In this document: positions 55,299-64,000 of the stretch, one piece after another
Layout of the letters: every line of letters begins with the position of its first letter
Numbering within the stretch: position 1 is the stretch's first letter
DNA from: Niebla homalea
Lineage: Eukaryota > Ascomycota > Lecanoromycetes > Lecanorales > Ramalinaceae
Length of the DNA: 64,000 nucleotides
NCBI GenBank assembly: GCA_019925105.1
Contig: JAHGAU010000017.1
Span: 620,001 to 684,000, forward strand
Direction: 5' to 3'
The notes under the pieces: generated by a model
The model's input: the letters and a program-made list of their open reading frames with translations, nothing else
Told to the model about the DNA's origin: nothing
Database searches by the model: none
Translations under genes and position numbers: made by a program

Positions 55299-58200
55299 TT
55301 ATGACTTCTTGCCCCTAGCAATCAGCTTGTCTTCCAAATCCCACATGGCTGAAGCCCACACCCGTTGGCCCTTTACACCCTTGATCCTTGACTCCAGGAA
55401 TTCCCCCATCTTCTTCTCGTTCAGCGTCTCACCATAAGGAACTTTGACCGACGGTTCGACAGCCAGCTTCATCCGATCAGTGCCTTCACCACTCTGGACT
55501 TTCACCTCGAAGGTCGCCTCCACTTTCGTCCTCATGGCTTTCAGCAGGATGACGGATCTGACAGTCATGACCTCATCCGCAGTGATCGTGGCCTCTGTGA
55601 TGTAGCTTACGGCCAAAGCCGTTGCCTCCGCAGCGGTTGAGCATGCTTTGTCCCAGCTGGAGCTGATGAAGGAAAGGAGATCCTTGGGCTTTGTCCGTGA
55701 TTGGTTCAAACATTGCAACTGTGCTCGGATGATCTGCAAGAAGAACCGCTTTTCCGTCGTCAAAGGCTGAGGGTGATACTCGTGTGAGTCGGCAATGTAC
55801 CTGAGGCTGATGGGGGCACTGTCACTTCCGACTGCCTCTGCGCGGGAGTCGTTGGGGAGAAACGCAGATGGGGTGAAGAACAGTTGCAAGACGTTACTGT
55901 AGGTCATGCAAAGAACGAGGTCATTCGCAGAGATGATCCTCCAGCCGTGAGAAGCTTCGAGAGCATTGACGTTGGCTATGGGAAATGTAAGTAAATAGGA
56001 TCGGTGGACGAACATCTCTGGGGCTTACATTGCAGAACCGAAACCTCTTTAGGACTCCATCCCCGACATTGGCGGAGGATCTGCTGAGCCTCATCGATCT
56101 CGTCTGTGCAGGTCTGCTTCCGAACCAAGGCCCCTTCCAGACTATCTTCCTGGTCTCGTAGTTGGTTTTGCAGCTCCTCGATCATCTGCCGCTTAATCTC
56201 AAGGTCTTTCTCAACAGCTGTAAGCTGACCTCGAGTTTCCCTTAATTCTTCCTGGTCGCATCCAGCTAGCTCGTCTGCCTGCGATTGTGCGATCTGTACT
56301 TGGCTCTCAAGCTTGTCATGCTCCGCAATCAGACCAGGCAAGACAGGCTGGAGAATTTGCTCTTGTTGAGTAAGCAAGCGGGCATCCTCCTCCATCCCAT
56401 GACCCACAAGCACCAATCCTTCCTTGAGGCCGTCGAGCAGTTTCATGCGCCATTCGTACCACATTGCCTTACTCAGGAGCCTTGCGTTCGTTTTGACATT
56501 TTTGAATTGATTGTTCATGATCTCCTTGACGTCCACTGGAGCTGACATGTACTCACGGAACAGCGGTGGGTTATCCTCGAATGTCGCTTCCTCGATCTCC
56601 TTTGCAACCTTTCGGCCTTCCGAAATATACTTCTTCAATTCTCGGCAGGACTGGGAATGCGTCAGTTCAAGTTCAGTCAAACAAAGCCGACGGCTCGATC
56701 AGACTTACGTGTTGGTAGAGTTCCAGCATTGGCACCGTGCATGCACCGGCCACAACGCAATTCTCTAGAGCGTTGGCGACTTCGGGTTGGCTAGCCTCGA
56801 CCTGGAATGATTTACGAGCACTTTGTTCGACAAGCGCATTCGGTGCGATAGTATGACGTCTCTTGGTGGTCGTGAGTTCCATGAAGCGGATGTTGGTCAA
56901 GTTCAGAAAATCCTGTAGCTGGATGCGATCCTCTTCATCACTCGGGTCGACAGCCTTTGCACCGCCTTGTATCTTCTCCTCGAATGGGGTGATCTTGGCT
57001 GGGCTGTTAGCTTCGGCGTTTTTGAAGCGGTTCTGCTCTTTCGGCGTGGTGTTTTGCTTTTTGGGAGAATGGACGCCCGATGGGGTGCTGGAGAGTGCAT
57101 TTCCACTGGTTTCTGGTAAGCTCAGCCTGGTCGATCTGGTTGCTCGGCCCGTGGTGGCAGATTTCGACGGTGGAGCTGGGAGTTTGATCTTCTTAACAGG
57201 ACTGCGTTCCCGATTCTTGAACGTCGCAGGAGATCCATTGTCATCCTCGTCTACGTCTAGCTCTGCGGGCCTTTTACCGAGCAAGCCTCTCGCAGCGCCG
57301 ACATGCAGGCTCTTGCGCCCTTTGAGCTTCTTTTTCTGAGGGGTGAGGCTTTCAATCATGTCTTTCAGATTGGCAGTCACGTCTTGCTCCTCTTTCGGAT
57401 TCGGCACACCAGCCTCGTGCTCGAGGATCCCTCTGCCGTCCTCCTTTCGCTGCTCTTCCGCTCGCTCCTGGTCAATCTCTTGTTCCATCGAGCGAGGGTC
57501 CTCGAAACGAACACTAGCGGATGCTTTACCATGGGCAACGAAGGCCTTTGCATTCTCACCAATAGAGGCGCGTCTGTCAAGAAGAGCGGTCACTCGCGGA
57601 GATCCCAGGCCTTCTCGGTCAGCACCCAGACCGGATGATCTTCTTCTACCAGGTCTCAGCACGACTTTTGGCCTTACCTTGCCAGTCGCAGGATCGTGAT
57701 GAAACAAGGAGTTGTTAGAGCCAGATTCTGGAGTGATATCCTTCGCCGCTTTACGTGCCGAGCTTATTTCAGCCTCAAAGAGCTTCTTGGGAGAGGCAGA
57801 TCTCATTGAGATGTTCTTGACCGGTGGCGTTTTGCCTGGCGTCATAGGCCGTATTGGCTGGGGAGTAAGCTGCTTAGACGGAGTACCAGGCTTTTTGTTT
57901 GGTGTCGGCTGCCTCGTCTTCGGAGTCAAGGAAGGTCGCCTTCCAAAAATCTTCCTGGCACTACTTTGATTCTGGATGGCTGCAATACTGGGACTGCCGG
58001 TCTCTGAGGCCACCGCTGCTCTACCCGCGTGTGCTGGCAAAGGTCTTTCATCTAGCAAACCTGCTCCCATAGGCTTCTGAGCAGAACCATCGTGAAATGG
58101 ACTGGCAGCTACTTTATCCGAATGAGCAGGCAGGGGCCTCTCGTCCAGCAACCCTGCACCAACTTGGTTTTTGGCCGAGCTATCATGGAGTCGAGACACA

Positions 58201-60486
58201 CTGGGTAGCTGACCCGTATCTGTTTCGAGCTCCAACAAAGCCTTCCCTTGGCGCCTTTCCTTCTCTACTCCCTTCTCTGACATTGCAGGCAGCGGTCTCT
58301 GATCCAATAAACCCGCCTCAGAAGGCTTTTGAGCTGAACCACTTCGGAGTGGCGATGCGGCTCCCTTACCTAGAAGAGCAGGCAGTGGTCTCTCGTCCAG
58401 CAGCCCTGCTCCCATAGGCTTCTGAGCAGAGCCACTATGAGGAGGAGATAGAGCGGACAGCTGACCTGCATCTGTCTCAAGCTCCATTAGAGCCTTGCCC
58501 TCGCTCCTATCCTGCGTACTCAATTCGTTAGGTAAAATGGCGCCTATGGCGGTTGTGACATCCATTTGCATAGTCTCGTCCTCTGGAGGCTCGGTGCGTT
58601 CCGTGATGGAAGGTAATAGAATATTTCCATCAGCATAGGTAAAATCCATGTCTTCCTCTCCGTTGCCGGACCCAGTACTTTGACGTCGATTCTCTTGCTC
58701 GTTCGATCCATTAGGCTGATGGGCATTCATCTTGTCCGTCGTCTGGACGACTCCTCCAACCATGGTCGTGAACTCCATGGTAAGCTCTTCGTCTTCATCC
58801 GCAGAATCTGCATCCACAGGGGGGTTGTCTCCTTGAATACCACCAATCGCAGTCGTTAAGTCCATAGTCTGATCGTCGCTCTGGTTCGACGCTCCACCAG
58901 ATGACCGCCTACGGCCCGCACTGCTTGTCCGCTTCTTTGGAGCGGCTATGGACTTTCGGCGCCTTCGTTTGGGCGACGCCGGCGGCTCTTCGATAGCTGG
59001 TAGAATACCTCCAACGACTTGTGTCATGTCCATTGTGCCATCATCCTCCTCGTCCTGCGAAGTTTGGACGATATTCGCCTTGAAAGCTGGCGAGAAAGGA
59101 TTAATATTTTCCTGGTCCAAGAGAGCATTCGGGTCTCCTGCTGGTTGTTCAAGCTGGTTCTCTCTCAACCATGGCTTGAAAGCATCAGTGACTTCGTCGT
59201 CAGCCATTTCCATAGTGATGTCGCCATGTTCATCAAGCTCAATACCTTGAGTTCTGGCCTGCTTTGCTGCTTGTTGTAGAGCTGCCTCAAGCCTCCCGCT
59301 AGATCCTGTACTGCCGGTACTATGGATAGTATTCTCGTCTCCATCTACGTTTGTCACCGTCTCGTCTTCAACCAGATCCTTATCATCTGAGTCAGAGCTA
59401 TCACCGCCCTCGTCTGCAGTCTCAAAAGCCTGGGAACCTGTATCTTCGTCACCTGAATCGCCGCTGAATGGGCTCGAAGATAAGGGGTCATCAGCATGTA
59501 CAGGGAGAGCTGCTGAGCTTCGCCGTCTTTTCGTCTGGTGCAAGTCGCGTTGATGCGCCGGCGAAGCTTCAATCTGAATATCTTCTACTTGCTCAGGTGG
59601 TGTGGATGGCGGTTCGGAGGCGTCAGATGGGGGCTGCGGTGCTCGCGGCGTATTGTAGGACGAGGCATTGGATGTCACGCCTGACGCACGTCTGGTCGAA
59701 TTGGTCGAGGCGGAGGAGGTAGTCGAGTCTTCGGGTAACTCAACGACATTCCAGGTGTGCAGGGTTGCTTCAGGGGCAAAGGAAACTCTGCGATTGGCTG
59801 TTGCAAGGCGTTATTTTTCTCATTCATCAGACTCTACCGATCCTGATCTTACCTAATGACTTGCGCCTAGCATCCTTGTGCGCAAGCACATCCTGGCGCT
59901 CTTTCTCACGAGCTGCTGCTTGTTGCTCCTCCTCCGTCCTTACAGCTACACGAGCAGGAGATTTTGGTTGTGACTGACTTCGAGAAGGGGATTTCGAAGG
60001 GCTTCTCATCCGGCTCCCTATTGGCCCTGCCTCGCTTTTCGCAATTGACCCTTGGGGAGGTTTTGCAGGCGAGGCTTCCGGCGTTTTTGGTCTTCCATCC
60101 TTCCTTGGAGAAGCACTTCCTGACCTTCCTCGACTGGGTATAGGCTTTAGAGGCGACAATGATACTGTAGGTTTCAATATCGATTTCGGTAGATGGAGAG
60201 CGGGCTTGCAAGAAATTAGTAGGAAAGGATGAAGCCTGGATATACATTGACAAACCCCGCCCTTGTTTCCCGTGCTCTCCTTCAACACATCCAGGCCACC
60301 AGGCCCAATACTCTTGCTCCGAGACTTCTTGACTGCCTGTTTGCCCGTAGCCGTCATCGAATTCAGCGCTGCATTGTCGTATGTGGCATTTTCCTTGTCG
60401 CCGCCAACATCTGAGGATGGCATGTGGGCGATGGACTTGCGAGCCTGGCGCATGCGTGGCGCTCTCGGGCTTTGAACATCCGCCAT
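55299..60486 (-). CDS. spc7: Kinetochore scaffold Spc7/KNL1 (Spc105)
   Basis: Five exons on the minus strand: 60486-60256, 60204-59853, 59797-56709, 56650-56029 and 55975-55299; introns 51, 55, 58 and 53 nt; 1656 residues. Spc7 is the KNL1 subunit of the KMN network; it binds microtubules and PP1 and, through phosphorylated MELT motifs, Bub3-Bub1 in the spindle checkpoint. RVSF (198-201) in LANRRVSFAPEATLHTW is the PP1 site. MELT-like motifs MDMT, MDLT, MEFT, MDFT and MDVT occur near 449, 506, 535, 578 and 606. An AGLLD(E/Q)RPLPA motif is repeated four times (about 660-780). The C-terminal part has LYQHSCRELKKYISEGR, long coiled coils and the RWD-like Mis12/centromere-binding end (NVNALEASHGWRI and after). 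Intron 1 is stopless and a multiple of three; its branch CTAAT supports splicing. Confidence 0.95.
58020..58470 (-). repeat. Diverged internal repeats in spc7
   Basis: Four copies of a segment encoding AGLLD(E/Q)RPLPA and flanks such as GSAQKPMGAG; a longer duplication also includes GKAL(M/L)ELETD(A/T)GQL. Unit spacing is irregular (about 30-50 codons), so these are diverged duplications and not a clean tandem array. Confidence 0.8.
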
Positions 60487-60736
60487 TGTGGGCGCAGAAT
60501 AATCAATCGACCGTCAATGTTAGGGACTATCCCTCTCCAAGAGCTGCAGTTGAGAGACTGAAGGCATCGCGGTCCTCTGATGTAAACAAAAAAGCTGCCC
60601 TAGCGTGATCTGCTGAGGCGAAATCGCCAAGGCACGTGACCCCTCGAGTAGCGAAGTCTTGGCACACTGACCTGCAAAGTCGGCACTTAATCGAGAGCCT
60701 CTTGTTTGCGTTGACGACAATCACAACTCCACAATC
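60487..60736. promoter_or_regulatory. Short divergent promoter of spc7 and rps11
   Basis: Only 250 bp separate the divergent start codons of a cell-cycle kinetochore gene and a ribosomal protein gene, so both leaders and core promoters must overlap or lie very close. No element is assigned. Confidence 0.6.
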
Positions 60737-61354
60737 ATGGCGACTGAGTTGACGGTCCAGTCGGAGCGCGCCTATCAAAAACAGCCTCATATCTTCGTCA
60801 ACCAGAAGACTAAGCGAACCAGGAGTACCAAGATCGGAAAGGGAGGGCGAAGATGGTATAAAGATGTTGGACTGGGCTTCAGGACGCCAAAGACTGCGAT
60901 TGAGGGCACATACATCGGTACGACCGGACTTGAGAAGAATCATTCTGTCTTCAAGTGGTGCGCAGTAGAGATCTGACAAAAAGCAACAGACAAGAAGTGC
61001 CCATTTACCGGCGAAGTCTCAATCCGAGGACGTATTCTCACCGGAACCGTTGTATCTACCAAGATGCACCGAACCCTTGTCATCCGCCGAGAGTATCTGC
61101 ACTTCGTCCCCAAGTACTCTAGATATGAGAAGAGGCACAAGAATCTTGCGGCGCACGTGTCGCCCGCTTTCCGTGTGGAGGACGGGGATCAAGTGACGGT
61201 TGGGCAGTGCAGGCCTTTGAGCAAAACGGTTCGTGTCAAGAGCTTTTCCACAAAGCTGAGCAACATTAACGATTTTCCTTTTTAGGTGCGATTCAATGTT
61301 CTGCGAGTGTTACCGAGGACAGGCAAGGCGGTCAAGGGGTTCCAGAAATTCTAA
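60737..61354 (+). CDS. rps11: 40S ribosomal protein S11 (uS17)
   Basis: Three exons, 60737-60917, 60990-61228 and 61286-61354; introns 72 and 57 nt; 162 residues, close to the usual ~155-160. The start [20 protein letters not shown] and the blocks [73 protein letters not shown] and VRFNVLRV match eukaryotic S11 throughout. It is a structural protein of the small ribosomal subunit, contacting 18S rRNA near its 5' domain. Each splice junction falls in a conserved block (YI-DKKCP splits an Asp codon; SKT-VRFN is phase 0). It is divergent from spc7 with a 250 bp shared promoter region. Confidence 0.98.
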
Positions 61355-61640
61355 ACAGCCAACGCTGGCTATCGAGTGGGCCGTACCATTTGTGAGCTCT
61401 CAATACTATTGAATTGACCAGCAATCCTGAGCTCTAGATACTTGAAATGTCTTCATATGCCATCCTCCCCTCTCAAGACTTTTCATGGCATTGGTCCAGC
61501 CTCTCTTTCCCTCGCCAGTTCGCGTTACTATTCCCTTCTCTCACATTCCAGTCCACGCCGGCCAATCTGCGTTCACTAAGCTCTGCGCCTGTTGCTGGAA
61601 GATGTTGGTAGAAAGCTGGCCGACAGATCCCAGCGTGATA

Positions 61641-63399
61641 CTATCGCCATTCACCATCAGTATCTTGCCTTTTGCTTATCCCAGCTGGCCCAACCTCGTT
61701 CCTCGTCCTAAGACTCTTGTCTTCGCTGCATTCGCTAGTTCTGTCTGACGCCGCAAGCTCAAGTTGCTGGAGAAAGTTTAGATCATCTTCGTCGCTGTTA
61801 TCGCCACGAGTATCATTGCCAGCTTCGAGGAGGTCATCATTTTGAAGACCAAGATTGAGTCCTTGGCAGAAGATGACGTTGTCTTGCCACCTTTCAGCCT
61901 TCTTCGTCTTGAACTGCCAATCGGCAATCATAAGGCTTGTTGCAGCCTCAGTATATGCTGAAGTCAGATGGAGACGTCTGATCAAGCTCCCAATAGCTAA
62001 AACGAGTTAATCCCTGCTCCTTAGAATCGACAACTAAGACACGTACCAATACCTGCCTGATACGACAGCATCATCCTTCCTTTCTTGTTCAGCTCACAGC
62101 GAATAGCCACACGCCTCCATGCTGTACCAATGAACTTGAGCTCTAGTGGATCTAGATAAATATTGTCAGGAATATTCGAAGATAGCAATACTGTAGGAGC
62201 CAAATGCTACCCACCTGTATCTCCTAAGACAGCCGGCGGCGGATTGATTAGACTGTTAATGTCGATAACTTCAGAGAAATCAGCTGAGTCATTCAATGTA
62301 TAAGGAAACTCCATAATACCTGTAATGATGGCATTTACACTGATATGCCCCTTCAAGAATCAATATTAGCTTCATGGGACGAGATAATAGGGACTGGGAT
62401 TGCGCTCACCCACACCAGATACTCTCCTCCACTGTGGTAGTCAACGGGCGTACCATCAGGTTTGAGTGGTTGCAGCCCAAGGCTCTTAGCCTCAAAGATG
62501 GAGCTTGACTGCTGTACCTTCTTCAAATCAAAAACAGCAAGATGACGGCCCGATTTTGGTGACCGGGACTTCATTATGGCCCGGATGAAGCTTGTAGTTA
62601 TCGAAATGAACGGTGACGGATGGCCTTTTGTCCACGCAGCGTGTAGATTTGCTTCCAGGATGAATTCTGCTTCCGTAGGGTTGGGGCACATTGGAATCCG
62701 CGCAGCATTAAGGAAAGCGCCTGCTCGGAAGCCAGAAGCTGAGTTGAGCCCTTGACTCTTTCCATAAGAATAGCCTCTGAACCCAATGAGTGGCAGGTTG
62801 TTTTCTGGCATACTTGTTGACATAGCATTCGGGAACTTCCTTTGTACCGATCGTATTGCCAGTGTTGGCGATTGCTGTTGAAAAGACCCTGCTGGTACTC
62901 GAGATGCTTTAAGTGTTTGAGGAGGCGTTATCAAGTCGAAGTTATGCTCCGGAGTGGAAGGCTGGTTTTGTATATTCTCAGACTCGACTAACCGTTGCCT
63001 TTTGGATGTTGGAGTTGGAACATGAGTCTCCAAGGAAGATCTCTTCCGCTTGATGTGTCTATCGTCCTTTGTCTTACTGTCATCGTCGAGGTTACGTTGT
63101 ACGAGCTGAATGCCTAGCTTAGTGGCAGTCTCCTTTAACTGACCTCGCAGATTCTCAGCGTCGTTATGGTTGTCGAGCAATATGTTCTGGACTTTTCGTT
63201 GCCTCGCCTTCGATGGACTATGAGCAATATAGACGTATTGACTATACAGTACTTGCTGCAGCAATCCATGGGACTGTCCGAGCCATGAATTGAACAATGG
63301 CGTTAAATCGTTCCAGGCTAAATGATATTCGTCGCGGAGGATTAAAAGAACCCTCCGCTCTGTAGTTGTCCAATAATGCCGGTTTAATTGATCTGACAT
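61641..63399 (-). CDS. DUF7587-like protein, function unknown
   Basis: Four exons on the minus strand: 63399-62410, 62350-62215, 62151-62053 and 61996-61641; introns 59, 63 and 56 nt; 526 residues. Splicing joins HSGGEYLVW to GHISVNAIITGIM and removes all stops. Residues 1-50 resemble a helical motif (TTTERRVLLILRDEYHLAWNDLTPLFNSW). The central region with GFRGYSYGKSQGLNSASGFRAGAF, EAEFILEANLHAAWTKGHPSPFISITTSFIRAI resembles DUF7587, seen in expanded families of black and plant-associated Dothideomycetes and Eurotiomycetes, usually as PFISxTTS-containing proteins. The overall shape recalls ADP-ribosyltransferase-like folds, but that is speculation. The last exon is helical and acidic. Basic patches (RHIKRKRSS, TSKRQRL) suggest a nuclear location. 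Confidence 0.82.
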
Positions 63400-64000
63400 T
63401 ATGTAGATTCAGCTAACGAAATACACCGAATATACGAAGCTAGCTGCAAGTGTAGAACATACTTGAGTGATAATGTAAAAACAAGATTAATGTAAGGTCG
63501 AAAGATTGTACTAAGAAGTATCGTGGTATATTCCATCCGATGACATCTTCATGCATAAAGTAATTTCCTGGACCAAGACAAGGACATACGAGGTTGAGCA
63601 ATACCGTTTGCTTAATGACGGTAAAGCGATCCACCTTCACTATTACGTGATGATATCACATTTCTGCAATTTCGACGTACGATTGACTATCCCGGGATGA
63701 AAAAAGTCAAATAAAACCCCGCCCTGATGCCATAACTGAGTTGGATTAGAACCGTCGTTCAAGTTGTTTGTCAGTGACAGCTGAAGTGCTCGGACATAAA
63801 GCTCCAACGCCAAGTGAGGAAGTAGCGGTATAATATAACCGAGAGACATTTCGATCATTAAAGTGCCCAGGAACATGATACCTTAGAAGCAGGTTGAGCC
63901 AAGTGAGAAAAAAAAAGATTCTTCAAACCTGAAAGATGATAACTACATTGCGTGGATGTAAAAGGGAATGATCTCTTGCCTGGGCACTGACCCTCTTAGT
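63400..64000. other. Window end, no gene seen
   Basis: 601 bp upstream of the DUF7587-like gene. Minus-strand frames of 66 and 77 codons have no recognisable product. Contains a short run of A near 63910. Confidence 0.4.

Overview
This 64 kb window is nuclear DNA of a filamentous ascomycete (Pezizomycotina). The evidence is the large number of short GT-AG introns (about 49-108 nt) with CTRAY-like branch points, single-gene transcription units on both strands, about 48-55% GC, and a gene set typical of mould genomes: a Zn2Cys6 regulator, HxB-type molybdenum cofactor sulfurase, Spc7, Jip5, a SAM-PH protein and a DUF7587-like protein. The DUF7587-like and other poorly conserved proteins suggest a Dothideomycete; that is inference. 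I can support 27 loci: 26 apparently intact genes and one pseudogene. No tRNA, rRNA, transposon, CRISPR array or replication origin was recognised. All exon boundaries are my own reading of splice consensus and frame continuity.

Layout. 1-12.8 kb is gene-dense: a bestrophin-like channel cut by the window edge, a coiled-coil protein (possibly Atg28), an MPDU1-type PQ-loop protein, a dienelactone hydrolase, a 3-beta-HSD-like dehydrogenase, ornithine decarboxylase, a METTL21-like methyltransferase and a disordered protein. 14-16.2 kb holds a SAM-PH polarity-type protein. A 3.5 kb gene-free stretch precedes a Zn2Cys6 regulator (19.7-21.8 kb), followed by molybdenum cofactor sulfurase (22.8-25.4 kb). 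25.4-35.9 kb is gene-poor: two proteins of unknown function and long non-coding stretches, one with diverged ~125 bp repeats.

35.9-50 kb holds an Izh3-like PAQR receptor divergent from a THOC5-like gene, a decayed short-chain dehydrogenase, a CxxC-containing disordered protein, a GPI-anchored mucin-like protein with nine 9-residue repeats, ornithine aminotransferase, GPI mannosyltransferase 3 (Gpi10/PIG-B) and an unknown protein. 51-64 kb holds an apparently lineage-restricted gene behind a 71 bp triple repeat, Jip5, a small secreted Cys-rich protein, the large kinetochore gene spc7, the ribosomal protein gene rps11 divergent from it, and a DUF7587-like protein.

Gene relations. Most genes are unrelated housekeeping neighbours, not a biosynthetic cluster. 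Two thematic pairs exist: ornithine decarboxylase and ornithine aminotransferase (competing ornithine fates), and MPDU1 and Gpi10 (use of dolichol-phosphate-mannose in the ER). I saw no clear new system. The most notable signals are stopless introns of length 3n (including a GC-AG intron in the aminotransferase), duplicated motifs in Spc7, coding and promoter tandem repeats, and the dehydrogenase pseudogene.
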